From: Inquilinus limosus DSM 16000
GTDB taxonomy: Bacteria; Pseudomonadota; Alphaproteobacteria; DSM-16000; Inquilinaceae
NCBI RefSeq assembly: GCF_000423185.1
Contig: NZ_AUHM01000002.1
Span: 305,320 to 369,319, forward strand
Direction: 5' to 3'
DNA length: 64,000 nucleotides
Position 1 is the first letter of the stretch. Every line of letters begins with the position of its first letter. Shown here piece by piece: positions 8,653 through 17,428 of this stretch. The notes under the pieces are model-generated. The model did not search any database and was not told the DNA's origin. It worked only from the letters and a program-made list of their open reading frames with translations. The position numbers and the translations under genes were made by a program.

Positions 8653-9225
8653 ATGCTCGGCCTGCTGGCGCTGTTCGCCGCCGTCCTGATACCGGGCCTG
8701 CCGCAGATCGGCGACGGCGCGGCGACGGCCTTCCAGACCTTCGCCACCCTGCCCTACGCCGAGAAGCTGATCGACTACGCCCCCGAAGGCGGCGGCCCGG
8801 TCCTGTACCGGCTGCCCGGCAATGTCTGCTTCCTGCGCCTGGCGCGGCAGGCCGGCCAGACCGAGTGGATCCGGCGCGGCGACCAGGGCCGGATCGAGAT
8901 CATCGTCTCCGCCCCCGGCCTGGCCCGGGGCGGCGGGCGCTTCGAGCCCGAGGGCACGGCCGAGCTGCAGCTGGACGGCCGCCCCGTCGCGGTCCCGGTC
9001 GCCTCACCCGGCCTGCCGACCTGGCGCTTCACGCTGGAGGACACGCCGGCGCTGCACGAGGCGCTCGACGCCGAGGAGGCGACTCTGCGCTTCACCGCGG
9101 TCCGCGGCGGCCGGCCGGTTCCGGACGAGACGCTGAGCATCGACGCCGCCGGCCTGGTCGAGGGCCTGGGCGGGCTCGATTCCTGCGCCATCGGCGCCGA
9201 GCTGCCGGGCGTGGTCGGGCCGTAG
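8653..9225 (+). CDS. Hypothetical secreted protein
   Basis: A 190-aa protein of unknown function. The first 17 or so residues (MLGLLALFAAVLIPGLP) form a hydrophobic segment compatible with a signal peptide, although the positive N-region is weak. The rest is soluble, Pro- and Gly-rich and appears beta-rich (VLYRLPGNVCFLRLAR, RIEIIVSAPGLARGGGRF), with two cysteines about 130 residues apart. A GTG lies one codon upstream of the chosen ATG; a purine-rich GGGAGAGGGG stretch directly precedes both. It stands alone between two repeats and interrupts the usual rph-rdgB adjacency. No family was recognised. Confidence 0.65.
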   Translation: MLGLLALFAAVLIPGLPQIGDGAATAFQTFATLPYAEKLIDYAPEGGGPVLYRLPGNVCFLRLARQAGQTEWIRRGDQGRIEIIVSAPGLARGGGRFEPEGTAELQLDGRPVAVPVASPGLPTWRFTLEDTPALHEALDAEEATLRFTAVRGGRPVPDETLSIDAAGLVEGLGGLDSCAIGAELPGVVGP

Positions 9226-9316
9226 CCCTTCCGGTATCACCCGACGCGCCGGTGCGGCGCTTCGATGGCGCGGATACCTGGACCTATCTGGACTGAGTGG
9301 CCGCCTCGAAACTCTA

Positions 9317-9420
9317 CTGCGACGGCCATGTGACGCGGTTTTCTGCGCTTCCGGCGCTCACGGACCTTCATGTCCGCTGCGCTCCGGTTCTCGAAAACCA
9401 CGCCAGCTGACTCGTCGCAG
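9317..9420. repeat. Dispersed palindromic element, family F
   Basis: About 104 bases with complementary ends (CTGCGACG / CGTCGCAG) and internal arms GCGGTTTTC / GAAAACCACGC. The centre reads CTTCATGTCC between two GCGCT-containing arms. It is a noncoding hairpin-forming repeat of the kind scattered in alphaproteobacterial genomes. No second full copy was seen in this window. Confidence 0.6.
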
Positions 9421-9426
9421 CGAGTT

Positions 9427-9960
9427 TCAAGACGGCCTCTGAGCGCCGGCGCCGCGGGCGGCCGCCGCGGCCTCGACCCGATGCTTCAGCCCGGGGCGCA
9501 GGCCGAGGGCGAAGGCGGTCTCGGCCATCAGGAACATCGGGCCGATCAGGAGCTGGAACAGGTTCGACAGGAAGGCCGGCCGCCTGCCCTCATAGGCGTG
9601 GCCGACCAGCTGCAGCGCCCAGCCGCCGACGAACAGCGCGCCGGCGACGATCCATGTAGCCCGGGCCGAGCCGCCGTCGACCACGGCATGGGCGACGATC
9701 AGCCCCGGGATCACCACCGCCGCCATCGCCAGGCCGAGCCCGAGATCGAGCGCGATCCACAGCAGCCAGACCAGCAGGGCGACGAGCTCGGCCAGCGTCA
9801 CCGGCCAGCCGGCGACGACGCCGAGCGGGACGGTCGCCAGCGCGATCAGCACCGCCAGGATGATCGCCGGAATGCCGAAGAAATGGGTCAGCCGGTTGCG
9901 CCCGTCGCGATGGAAGCTGATGTACATCGCCATCTGGCGATCGAACAGATCCGAGGCCAT
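9427..9960 (-). CDS. Mpo1/DUF962-family membrane protein
   Basis: A 177-aa membrane protein of the DUF962 (yeast Mpo1/YGL010w) family. Yeast Mpo1 is an iron-dependent dioxygenase of 2-hydroxy fatty acid alpha-oxidation. Conserved histidine motifs are present: YISFHRDGRNRLTHFFGIP near residues 14-32 and QLVGHAYEGRRPAF near residue 130. Four hydrophobic helices lie between and after them. The start follows GGAGGATCGCGC, a good ribosome binding site. A shorter DUF962 protein is encoded at 36232-36564. The bacterial substrate is unknown. Confidence 0.85.
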   Translation of the reverse strand: MASDLFDRQMAMYISFHRDGRNRLTHFFGIPAIILAVLIALATVPLGVVAGWPVTLAELVALLVWLLWIALDLGLGLAMAAVVIPGLIVAHAVVDGGSARATWIVAGALFVGGWALQLVGHAYEGRRPAFLSNLFQLLIGPMFLMAETAFALGLRPGLKHRVEAAAAARGAGAQRPS

Positions 9961-10040
9961 GCGCGATCCTCCCCGCCAGGAGAATAAACCCAGGGCGGGA
10001 TTCACGCGAGACGCGAGTGCTGGCGGATGGGCCGGAGCCG

Positions 10041-10156
10041 CCCCTCACCCGAAATCGCCGACGCGATTTCGACCTCTCCCCGAGGAGAGGTGAAACGCCC
10101 CTGTCCTCGGGGAGAGGGAGGAGCCCGACGCCGAAGGCGGCGGGAGGGTGAGGGGG
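10041..10156. repeat. Dispersed palindromic element, family D, copy 1
   Basis: Begins CCCCTCACCC and ends GGGTGAGGGGG, enclosing smaller hairpins (GAAATCGCCGACGCGATTTC; CTCTCCCCGAGGAGAG; CCGACGCCGAAGGCGGCGGG). Noncoding. A related copy lies at 52218-52347 between waaA and lpxK. Confidence 0.75.
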
Positions 10157-10192
10157 TGCGGACGGTGCCGTCAGGCAGTCCGGAGGCCCGGC

Positions 10193-11056
10193 TCAATCCT
10201 GCAGCGCCAGAAGCAGGCTGGAGGTGTCGACCCGGCCGCCGGCCTTGGCCTGGACCGCGGCGTAGAACTGGTCGACCAGCGCCGTCACCGGCAGCCGGGC
10301 GCCGTTGTGCTTGGCCTCCTGCAAGCAGATGCCGAGGTCCTTGCGCATCCAGTCGATGGCGAAGCCGAAATCGAACTTGCCCTGCAGCATGGTGCGGCCG
10401 CGATTCTCCATCTGCCAGCTCTGCGCCGCGCCCTTGGAGATGACGTCGAGCACCAGGTTGCCGTCCAGCCCCGCCTTCTGGGCGAAGTTCAGCCCCTCGG
10501 CCAGGGCCTGGACCAGACCGGCGATGCAGATCTGGTTGACCATCTTGGTCAGCTGGCCGGCGCCCGCCGGGCCCATCAGGGTGCAGGCGCGGGCATAGCT
10601 GTCGATCACCGGCCTGGCGATGGCGAAGACTTCCTCGCGCCCGCCGCACATCACCGTCAGCACGCCGTTCTCGGCCCCCGCCTGGCCGCCCGAGACCGGC
10701 GCGTCGAGGAAGCCGAAGCCGAGCCTGTCGGCCTCCGCCTCCAGCTCGCGGGCGACATCGGCCGAGGCGGTGGTGTGGTCGACCAGGATGGCGCTGCCGG
10801 ACATGCCGGCGAAGGCGCCGTCCGGCCCCTTGGCCACGGCGCGGACGTCGTCGTCGTTGCCGACGCACATGAACACGATCGCGGCGTCCTTCGCCGCCTC
10901 GGCCGGGGTCGCGGCCCATCGGCCGCCATGGCGCTCGGCCCAGGCCTCGGCCTTCGCCGCGGTGCGGTTGAACACGGTGACCTCGTGCCCCGCCTTGACC
11001 AGATGCCCCGCCATCGGCGCGCCCATCACGCCCATGCCCAGGAATGCGACCTTCAT
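10193..11056 (-). CDS. NAD(P)-dependent 3-hydroxyisobutyrate dehydrogenase-family oxidoreductase
   Basis: A 287-aa beta-hydroxyacid dehydrogenase. The N-terminal Rossmann motif [15 protein letters not shown] (GxGxMG) is followed by VFNRT, where an Arg after the second strand hints at NADP(H) preference. The substrate loop [14 protein letters not shown] (about 120-133) and the catalytic-lysine motif KMVNQ (near 172) are intact. This family includes 3-hydroxyisobutyrate dehydrogenase, tartronate semialdehyde reductase and glyoxylate/succinic semialdehyde reductase; sequence alone does not separate them. It is divergent from rdgB with an 86-base gap and has no pathway partners nearby. Confidence 0.88.
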   Translation of the reverse strand: MKVAFLGMGVMGAPMAGHLVKAGHEVTVFNRTAAKAEAWAERHGGRWAATPAEAAKDAAIVFMCVGNDDDVRAVAKGPDGAFAGMSGSAILVDHTTASADVARELEAEADRLGFGFLDAPVSGGQAGAENGVLTVMCGGREEVFAIARPVIDSYARACTLMGPAGAGQLTKMVNQICIAGLVQALAEGLNFAQKAGLDGNLVLDVISKGAAQSWQMENRGRTMLQGKFDFGFAIDWMRKDLGICLQEAKHNGARLPVTALVDQFYAAVQAKAGGRVDTSSLLLALQD

Positions 11057-11142
11057 CGTCCTCGCCCCTCACCGCCATGCGTTGGAGGCGACACAGTGCA
11101 CCAACCGCCGCCTTTGATTCCAGCCTCCGGCGCGCGTATCTG

Positions 11143-11781
11143 ATGCCCATCATGACGATGCAAACCCCCGCCGCCCGCCGCTTCGCCGGCGACCACCTGG
11201 TCATCGCCAGCCACAACAAGGGCAAGATCCCCGAGATCGCCGCCCTGCTGGAAGGCCGCGTGCCGCGCCTGACCTCGGCCGCCGAGCACGGCGTGCCGGA
11301 GCCGGAGGAGACCGGCGACAGCTTCATCGCCAATGCCGAGCTGAAGGCCCGCTTCGTCGCCGCCGCCACCGGCCTGCCGGCGCTGGCCGACGACAGCGGC
11401 GTTTCCGTCTCCGGCCTGGGCGGCGCGCCCGGCATCTATTCCGCCCGCTGGGCCGAGAAGCCGGACGGCAGCGGCCGCGACTTCGCCTATGCGATGGAGC
11501 AGGTGCGGCTGAAGCTGGGCGACAATCCGGACCGCAGCGCCCGCTTCGTCTGCGCCCTGTCGCTGTGCTGGCCGGACGGCCATTGCGAGACGGTGGAGGG
11601 CGAGATCCGTGGCCAACTGGTCTGGCCCGCGCGGGGAAGCAAGGGCTTCGGCTACGACCCGATCTTCGTCCCGGACGGCCACGACCGCACCTTCGGCGAG
11701 ATGGAGTCGGAGGAGAAGCACGCCATGAGCCACCGCGCCGACGCCTTCCGCAAGCTGGTGGCCCGGTGTTTTGAGGGGTGA
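11143..11781 (+). CDS. rdgB: XTP/dITP pyrophosphatase (RdgB/HAM1)
   Basis: House-cleaning enzyme that hydrolyses XTP, dITP and ITP to keep hypoxanthine out of DNA; about 212 aa. Signatures: the substrate loop [13 protein letters not shown] (SHNxGK) near the start, [24 protein letters not shown] in the middle (active-site DDSG), [13 protein letters not shown], and [12 protein letters not shown] at the end. The start could be this ATG or the in-frame ATG three codons downstream (11152); neither has a clear ribosome binding site. It precedes hemW, from which a GC-rich hairpin separates it. Confidence 0.95.
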   Translation: MPIMTMQTPAARRFAGDHLVIASHNKGKIPEIAALLEGRVPRLTSAAEHGVPEPEETGDSFIANAELKARFVAAATGLPALADDSGVSVSGLGGAPGIYSARWAEKPDGSGRDFAYAMEQVRLKLGDNPDRSARFVCALSLCWPDGHCETVEGEIRGQLVWPARGSKGFGYDPIFVPDGHDRTFGEMESEEKHAMSHRADAFRKLVARCFEG

Positions 11782-11817
11782 TGAACAGCACAGCATCTCA
11801 CCCCCCGATCCATTTGA

Positions 11818-11850
11818 GTCCCCCCTCCCCTCTCGCGAGGGAGGGGGGAC
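11818..11850 (+). terminator. GC-rich hairpin between rdgB and hemW (family E element)
   Basis: GTCCCCCCTCCC pairs with GGGAGGGGGGAC around a 9-base loop. It is followed by AAGAAAAGG rather than a T-run, so it may be a repeat of the type also seen near 53538 rather than a true terminator. It falls in the 88-base rdgB-hemW gap. Confidence 0.5.
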
Positions 11851-11869
11851 AAGAAAAGGGGTGCCGCCC

Positions 11870-13024
11870 ATGACCGCCCCCGGCTTCGCCCTCTATGTCC
11901 ATTGGCCGTTCTGCCGGTCGAAATGCCCGTATTGCGACTTCAACTCGCATGTCCGGGAGCAGGTGGAGCATGAGCGCTGGCGCCGGGCGCTGGTGGCGGA
12001 GCTGGACCATTTCGCCGACCTGACGCCGGGGCGGACGCTGACCTCGATCTTCTTCGGCGGCGGCACCCCGTCGCTGATGCAGCCGGCCACGGCGGCGGCG
12101 GTGATCGACCGCGCGGCGGAGCGCTGGGGCCTGGCGCCCGATGTCGAGATCACGCTGGAGGCGAATCCGACCTCGGTCGAATCCCATCTCTTCGCCGGCT
12201 TCCGCACCGCCGGGGTGAACCGGGTGTCGCTCGGCGTCCAGGCGCTGGACGAGGCGTCGCTGCGCTTCCTGGGCCGCAACCATTCGGCCGAGGAGGCGCT
12301 GGCCGCCGTCGGCCTGGCCGCCCGGCACTTCGGCCGCTTCTCCTTCGACCTGATCTACGCCCGGCCGGGCCAGACCGTGGCCGGCTGGACGGCCGAGCTG
12401 CGCCGTGCGCTGGACCATGCGGTCGGCCACATCTCGGCCTATCAGCTGACGATCGAGCAGGGCACGCGCTTCCACACCCTCTACTCGCGCGGCGAGCTGG
12501 TGCTGCCGGACGAGGACACCCAGGCCGCGCTGTACGAGGCCACGGCCGAGGTGCTGGGCGCCGCCGGCCTGCCCGGCTACGAGATCTCGAACCACGCCCG
12601 GCCGGGCGAGGAATCGCGCCACAACCTGACCTATTGGCGCTATGGCGACTACGTCGGCATCGGCCCCGGGGCGCATGGCAGGCTGACGCTGAACGAGGGC
12701 AAATGGGCCACCCGCACCCACCGGGCGCCGGAGGTCTGGCTGGAACGTGTGGAGGCGGCCGGCCATGCCGAGCACGAGCGCGAGCCGGTGCCGCCCGAGG
12801 CCCGGCGCGACGAGATGCTGATGATGGGGCTGCGCTTGGCCGAGGGCGTGCCGAAATCCCGCATCGCCGACGAGACCGGCCTGCCCTTCGATCGGGCGAT
12901 CGACCGCCGCAAGCTGGACCGGCTGGTCGCCGGCGGCTTCCTGGCCGAGGACGAGACCCGCCTCGCCGCCACCCCGGCCGGCCGCCAGCGCCTGGATGCC
13001 GTGCTGGCGGCGCTTTTGGGCTGA
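11870..13024 (+). CDS. hemW: Radical SAM heme chaperone HemW (HemN-like)
   Basis: A 384-aa radical SAM protein. The [4Fe-4S] motif CRSKCPYC (CxxxCxxC) follows YVHWPF near residue 15. FFGGGTPSLM is the SAM-binding GGGTP motif; GVQALDEASLRFLGRNHSAEEA and FDLIYARPGQT are family markers. It is shorter than oxygen-independent coproporphyrinogen oxidase HemN and lacks its N-terminal tail, so the heme-chaperone HemW assignment is preferred. The start is the ATG at MTAPGFALYVH; a GTG three codons upstream is possible. It ends only 5 bases from the convergent TonB receptor gene. Confidence 0.92.
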   Translation: MTAPGFALYVHWPFCRSKCPYCDFNSHVREQVEHERWRRALVAELDHFADLTPGRTLTSIFFGGGTPSLMQPATAAAVIDRAAERWGLAPDVEITLEANPTSVESHLFAGFRTAGVNRVSLGVQALDEASLRFLGRNHSAEEALAAVGLAARHFGRFSFDLIYARPGQTVAGWTAELRRALDHAVGHISAYQLTIEQGTRFHTLYSRGELVLPDEDTQAALYEATAEVLGAAGLPGYEISNHARPGEESRHNLTYWRYGDYVGIGPGAHGRLTLNEGKWATRTHRAPEVWLERVEAAGHAEHEREPVPPEARRDEMLMMGLRLAEGVPKSRIADETGLPFDRAIDRRKLDRLVAGGFLAEDETRLAATPAGRQRLDAVLAALLG

Positions 13025-13029
13025 ACGCC

Positions 13030-15198
13030 CTAGAACTCGACCGATACGCCGCCCCCGACCACCCGGCCCTGGCCGACGCGCATCGTGGGGATGCCGCCGA
13101 AGCTCTGGCCCCAGCTCTCGTAACGCTCATCCGTCAGGTTGGTGGCGAAGGCGTAGAGGCGCAGCCCGTCGCCCTCCCAGCTCAGCCGGGCGTTGACGAT
13201 GTCATAGGCGGAGAGGTCGAAGGTGTTGGCCACGTCGGCGGCCCGGGCGCCGACATGCTGATAGGTGAGCCGTCCGACGAGATCGCCGGGCAACCCGACG
13301 GAATCCGTCGCCCAGCGGTACTCGATGCCGAGATTGGCGGTCAGCGCCGGGACGTTCGGGACATCGCCGCCGGACCTGGCCCCGGTCAGGCTGCCCGCCG
13401 GCACCCGCCCAAGCTCGGCATGGGTGGCGCCGACGCCGCCGAAGAGGTCGAGATCGGGGGCGAGGCGCGCGGTCAGCTCGATCTCGCCGCCATAGCTCGA
13501 ATAATCGAGCGCCGTCGTGGTGAACAGCGCCTGGGCCGCGTCGAAGACGACGAGATGGCCGTTCCTCACGTCGTTGTAAAACAGCGCCCCGTCCAGCCTC
13601 AGCCGGTCGCCGAACAGCGTGGATTTGAAGCCGACCTCGTAGGTCCAGCTCTCCGAGGCCGGGAACGCATCCTCCGGCCGGCCGAGGCCGCTGTTGACCG
13701 CGATCGCCGGAAAGCCCGCGGAGACATAGCCGCGCGAAATCGAGGTATAGGTCATGAGCCCGGGCGTCCAGTCGTAGCTCAGCGCCGCGCGGCCGGTCAG
13801 GAAGTTGTCGTCGAGATCCTGCTCGTCGCCAAAGGACGGCACGACTCCCGGCAGCCCGTCGCCGTCGAACCGATAGGTGGCCGATTTGTGCTCATGCGTC
13901 GCCCGCAGGCCGAAGGTCGCCTTCAGCCGGTCGGCCACCGGCACGGTGACCTCGCCGAAGACGGCGTAGCTGTTGGTGACGACGTCATTGGCCTGGGCGC
14001 CGTTGACCGAAAGGAAGGCCGGCGTGACGGCCCGGCCGTTGCGATCCGACGAGAACGCGGAGCGGTAGAAGTTGACGCCGGCGGTCCAGGCGACGGCGCT
14101 GTCCGGCAGCGAGGTCAGGCGGAACTCCTGAAGGATGCTCGTCTGGTCGAAGTCGATATCGGCGATGTCGGCACCGGGGACGTCGAAGACCGAGGAGGGC
14201 AGGCCGGTCATCCGGGCGAAGACCAGCCCGTCGGTCAGGTCCATCCGCTGGCTCGACCGGTCGCGCTGGGCGCCGGTCAGCGAGGTGAAGGCGAAGCCCT
14301 CGAACTCGTGCCGGATCCTGAGGCTGACGCCAGTGGTCTCGGTGTCGACATGGTTCCGCGGGTCGGTCTCGCTGACCGGGAAATCCGGAGTGTCGCGCAG
14401 CAGGAACCGCGGCGAATGCGTGTCGTCGCGGCCGTAGGAGAAGGTCAGCAGCGCCTCGCTGCGGTCGTCGGGCGTGAAGCGCAGGGCCCCGCGCGCGGCG
14501 CCGATGTCGAGCCCGCCGTCGTCGCCGCCGGCGGCGAGGTTGGGAATGTCGCCGCCGAAATGCGACCAGCTCAGCGCCAGCCGGCCGGCCAGCCTGTCGG
14601 GGACGAGGGCGCCGTTGGCAACCATCTGGCCGAGCGCATAGCCGTCGGTGCCGATCTCGCCGGTCAGGGAGAATTCCCGGTCCAGGGCGGGCCGCCGCGG
14701 CACGATGCTGACCGCGCCGCCCTGGCTGTTGCGGCCGAACAGTGTGCCCTGGGGACCGCGCAGCACCGCGACCTGGTCGACATCCACCAGGTTCGGGGCG
14801 ACGCCGAAGACCGATTGCGGCATCTCGTCGACATAGAAGACCACCGAGGTGTCGTCGCCCGAGACCGGCGAGAACGAGCCGATGCCGCGGATATTGCCGA
14901 AGTTCGAGGACTGGCCGCCGACATCGACGAAGCTGAAGTTCGGCACCGAGCGGGCGAGGTCCGCATTCGAGGCGATCGGCGAGATGTCGAGCCGGTCGCC
15001 TTCGAGCACGGTCGCGCTGATCGGCACCTGCTGCAGGTCTTCCTCGCGCTTGCGGGCGGTGACGACGATCGGCTCGAGCACCAGGGTGTCGTCCTGGGCC
15101 GGCGCCTCCGCCGGGGTCAGCAGCGCCGGAAGCGAAACGAGGGCGAGGAGCGGGACGCCGCCGCACCGGACCGGAGCTCTTCGGAAAACAGGCACGGG
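13030..15198 (-). CDS. TonB-dependent outer-membrane receptor
   Basis: A 722-aa TonB-dependent transporter. A hydrophobic signal (PLLALVSLPALLTPAEAPAQ) precedes a TonB box-like LEPIVVTARKREEDLQQVPI. The plug domain follows (NFGNIRGIGS, VVFYVDEMPQ, VAVLRGPQGTLFGRNSQGGA), then a beta-barrel ending in Phe (GGGVSVEF), as outer-membrane insertion requires. The GTG start at MPVFRRAPV is preferred because AAGGGGGG lies just upstream; a further GTG is four codons earlier. It resembles the large alphaproteobacterial receptor group for siderophores or other small ligands; the ligand cannot be told. A TetR gene with palindromic operators is divergent. Confidence 0.93.
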   Translation of the reverse strand, partial: PVPVFRRAPVRCGGVPLLALVSLPALLTPAEAPAQDDTLVLEPIVVTARKREEDLQQVPISATVLEGDRLDISPIASNADLARSVPNFSFVDVGGQSSNFGNIRGIGSFSPVSGDDTSVVFYVDEMPQSVFGVAPNLVDVDQVAVLRGPQGTLFGRNSQGGAVSIVPRRPALDREFSLTGEIGTDGYALGQMVANGALVPDRLAGRLALSWSHFGGDIPNLAAGGDDGGLDIGAARGALRFTPDDRSEALLTFSYGRDDTHSPRFLLRDTPDFPVSETDPRNHVDTETTGVSLRIRHEFEGFAFTSLTGAQRDRSSQRMDLTDGLVFARMTGLPSSVFDVPGADIADIDFDQTSILQEFRLTSLPDSAVAWTAGVNFYRSAFSSDRNGRAVTPAFLSVNGAQANDVVTNSYAVFGEVTVPVADRLKATFGLRATHEHKSATYRFDGDGLPGVVPSFGDEQDLDDNFLTGRAALSYDWTPGLMTYTSISRGYVSAGFPAIAVNSGLGRPEDAFPASESWTYEVGFKSTLFGDRLRLDGALFYNDVRNGHLVVFDAAQALFTTTALDYSSYGGEIELTARLAPDLDLFGGVGATHAELGRVPAGSLTGARSGGDVPNVPALTANLGIEYRWATDSVGLPGDLVGRLTYQHVGARAADVANTFDLSAYDIVNARLSWEGDGLRLYAFATNLTDERYESWGQSFGGIPTMRVGQGRVVGGGVSVEF

Positions 15199-15302
15199 AC
15201 CCCCCTTCACACGCGGACCATCGCTCCCGTGGCTGGCGTGCGGCGAGATCTCGGCGCGATCTGCGGCTGGCTCCAGGCATGCGAATGACTTGCAATATCC
15301 AT

Positions 15303-15339
15303 ACTGATCATGCGATCAGTCAACAGTTCTGTTGATCAG
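15303..15339. promoter_or_regulatory. Double palindromic operator between TetR gene and TonB receptor
   Basis: Two adjacent inverted repeats: ACTGATC-ATGC-GATCAGT (15303-15320) and TCAACAG-TT-CTGTTGA (15320-15335), the latter followed by TCAG so that TGATCAG recurs. They end 18 bases before the TetR start and about 105 bases before the receptor start. Perfect 7-bp arms in an otherwise unstructured divergent gap are typical TetR-family operators. Control of both directions is inferred. Confidence 0.7.
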
Positions 15340-15356
15340 CGCCCGGAGATACCCCG

Positions 15357-15983
15357 ATGCCGGAGCTCAAGCCCGTCTTCTCATTGCCCGATGCCAGGGA
15401 CCTGATCCTGGAGGCGGCCCTGGCCGCCTTCGCCGAGCGCGGCTTCCACGGCGCCGGCATGCGCGACATCGCCGCCCGCGCCGGCGTGTCCCAGAGCCTG
15501 CTGCACCACCATTTCGGCACCAAGGAAGCGCTGTGGAACCTGGTCGGCGAGCGCATCTCGGCCGATTTCCTGGACTACATGGCGGAGGCGATCGCGCCGG
15601 ATGTCCCTGCGGCGGAGAGCGTGCCGCGGGCGCTGCGCAGCTACATGGCCTATTGGAAGGAGCACCCGGCCGCCTTCCGCTTCAATCTCTGGCGGCTGCT
15701 GGAAGGACCGGCGGGGGAACGGAAGACCCGGTCGGCCACGCTCAACGCCCGCGCCGTCCCCGTCTTCGAGCGGGCCCATCAGGCGGGCTTCATCCGCAGC
15801 GACATGCCGCCCGGGCTGGCCATGATCATCGGCGGCAGCCTGATCCAGTTCTGGCTGCACAGCCAGACCGAGATCCGCGACGCGCTGGCGGTGACCGGGG
15901 CCGAGCCGCCCACGGACGACGCCTTCATCGACTGCATCCTGGGCCTGATCGGCCCCGACCGGACGCAGACGGAGACCAGGTGA
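15357..15983 (+). CDS. TetR/AcrR family transcriptional regulator
   Basis: A 208-aa repressor. The N-terminal helix-turn-helix domain is typical: LILEAALAAFAERGFHGAG, MRDIAARAGVSQSLLHHHFG, TKEALWNLV. The remainder is a helical ligand-binding domain of normal length with a TetR C-terminal look (PAAFRFNLWRLLEGP). The start is preceded by GGAGAT. The gene lies next to the double palindrome and divergent from the TonB receptor, so it probably controls both. It shares one base with the next gene (TGATG), suggesting an operon. Confidence 0.92.
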   Translation: MPELKPVFSLPDARDLILEAALAAFAERGFHGAGMRDIAARAGVSQSLLHHHFGTKEALWNLVGERISADFLDYMAEAIAPDVPAAESVPRALRSYMAYWKEHPAAFRFNLWRLLEGPAGERKTRSATLNARAVPVFERAHQAGFIRSDMPPGLAMIIGGSLIQFWLHSQTEIRDALAVTGAEPPTDDAFIDCILGLIGPDRTQTETR

Positions 15984-16396
15984 TGGATCCCGCGGCGTTC
16001 ACCCTGCACGACCTGGCCGACTTCCCGATCGTGCGCCTGAGCGGCCGCGGCCTGCCGCGGGGCTACGGCCCGCAATGGGCGGCGGAGATGGAGGCCCTCC
16101 TCCGCCAGGACACGCCGTTCGTGCTCGTCTTCCTCGACACCGTCGAGGACGAGGCGCAGGAGGACCGGAAGCTTCGCATGCTGTGGCTGAAGCAGCACAA
16201 GAAGCCGCTGGCGACCCGGTGCCGGGGCATCGTCTCGATCGAGCCGGACAAGGCGATGCGGCTGCTGAAGCGCACCCAGGGCGCCGCCCTGGCGCTGGCC
16301 TTCGGCCTGACCCTGAAGATCGTGCCCGGACGCGAAGAGGCCGAGCGCATGGCGCGATCCCTCCTCGCCGGCGCCGTCCCCGCCGATGACGAATAG
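15983..16396 (+). CDS. Conserved hypothetical protein in the TetR operon
   Basis: A 137-aa soluble protein starting MDPAAFTLHDLADFPIVRL. The segments TPFVLVFLDTVEDEAQEDRK and HKKPLATRCRGIVSIEPDKA suggest an alternating beta/alpha fold, loosely like a STAS or receiver-like domain, but no family is confidently recognised. Its ATG overlaps the TetR stop, and its end overlaps the next small gene by 11 bases, so the three genes appear to be one translation-coupled operon. The position suggests a role with the TonB receptor system; that is inference. Confidence 0.7.
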   Translation: MDPAAFTLHDLADFPIVRLSGRGLPRGYGPQWAAEMEALLRQDTPFVLVFLDTVEDEAQEDRKLRMLWLKQHKKPLATRCRGIVSIEPDKAMRLLKRTQGAALALAFGLTLKIVPGREEAERMARSLLAGAVPADDE

Positions 16397-16631
16397 CCCA
16401 CCCGCCTATCTGTCGTTCGGACGCTGGAGGCTTCGCGTGCCCAGGCGCAGGGGCGTCCGCATCGGGCTCGCCCTCCTCATGCTGGTCCGCGGCCTGATCC
16501 CGAGCCCGACGAGCCCCCTCCTGCTGTCGGGGGCCGTCTCCCTCCTGTCGATGGACGTTCCGCGCCTGCGCCGCTGGCGGCGCCGCATCATCGTCGCGGC
16601 CGGACGGCGGCGACGCCGGGGTGACGGTTAG
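16386..16631 (+). CDS. Small basic membrane protein
   Basis: An 81-aa protein: a basic N-terminus (RLRVPRRRGVR), a hydrophobic pair (IGLALLMLVRGLIP and SPLLLSGAVSLLSM, about residues 26-55) separated by a Pro-Ser turn, and a very basic tail (RLRRWRRRIIVAAGRRRRR). The turn recalls small PGPGW-type membrane proteins, but the exact motif is absent. It overlaps the previous gene by 11 bases in another frame. Consistent operon placement and a sensible two-helix topology favour a real gene; GC-rich DNA can mimic Arg-rich ends. Confidence 0.5.
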   Translation: MTNSPPAYLSFGRWRLRVPRRRGVRIGLALLMLVRGLIPSPTSPLLLSGAVSLLSMDVPRLRRWRRRIIVAAGRRRRRGDG

Positions 16632-16651
16632 GAGGCTGCCGGCGTGCGGCG

Positions 16652-17299
16652 TCAGCCCTGCTTCGTCACGGTGAAATGCGTGGCGGCGGCGGTGGCGACG
16701 CGCTCGCCGATGCCGTAGCCCAGGGCGGGCAGGTCGATCCCGGCGAACAGGGCCTCGCCGCTGCCCAGCAGGATCGGCGAGACGACGAGGTGCATCTCGT
16801 CGATCAGCCGCCGGCGCAGATACTGCCGGACCGTGGCGACCCCGCCGCCGACCCGCACATCCTTGCCGCCCGCGGCGTCCCTCGCGCGCTCCAGCGCGGC
16901 CTCGATGCCGTCGGTGACGAAATGGAAGGTCGTGCCGCCCTCCATCTCCAGCGAGGGCCGGGCATGGTGGGTCAGGACGAAGACCGGCACGTGATAGGGC
17001 GGGTTGTCGCCCCACCAGCCCTTCCAGCCGTGGTCCGGCCAGGGGCCGCGCACCGGCCCGAACATGTTCCGGCCCAGGATCCACGCCCCGACATTCTCGA
17101 AGCTGCGGGCGGCGAAATCCTCGTCGACCCCGGCCTCGCCGCCCTCCTGGCCGGACATGGCCCGGAAGGTGCGGGTGGGGAAGAACCATTCGTGCAGCGC
17201 TTCGCCGCCCTTGCCGAGCGGGTCCTCGCGGCTCTGCGCCGGCCCCGCGCCGTAGCCGTCCAGGGAGATGGAGAAGGCGCGGACAACGAGCTTGGACAT
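16652..17299 (-). CDS. Dihydrofolate reductase/RibD C-terminal family protein
   Basis: A 215-aa protein of the DHFR-like group related to the RibD reductase domain and Bacillus YyaP. Start MSKLVVRAFSISLDGYGAGP carries the family SLDG motif. The middle has ENVGAWILGRNMFGP (nucleotide-binding GR.mf) and PVFVLTHHARP; the end has VGGGVATVRQYLRRRLIDEM and SPILLGSGEALF, both diagnostic. Genuine substrate is unknown; family members are NADPH-dependent reductases of uncharacterised substrates. It is divergent from the VOC protein gene across an AT-rich 129-base gap. Confidence 0.88.
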   Translation of the reverse strand: MSKLVVRAFSISLDGYGAGPAQSREDPLGKGGEALHEWFFPTRTFRAMSGQEGGEAGVDEDFAARSFENVGAWILGRNMFGPVRGPWPDHGWKGWWGDNPPYHVPVFVLTHHARPSLEMEGGTTFHFVTDGIEAALERARDAAGGKDVRVGGGVATVRQYLRRRLIDEMHLVVSPILLGSGEALFAGIDLPALGYGIGERVATAAATHFTVTKQG

Positions 17300-17428
17300 G
17301 GTGCGTTTCCTTTCCGGTGAGGCTTGATTCTGATTTCATATTTTAACCAGTTATATTTCGCAATCAGTTTCTGCAAGACCGGCTCCCGGGCTATCCTCTC
17401 GGCCAAAATCACCGGGGGAGGCAGCGCC

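Noticed and set aside
12634-15288. An 884-codon plus-strand frame overlapping hemW and the TonB receptor
   Set aside because: It is the antisense of two well-supported genes and lacks any protein-like motif.
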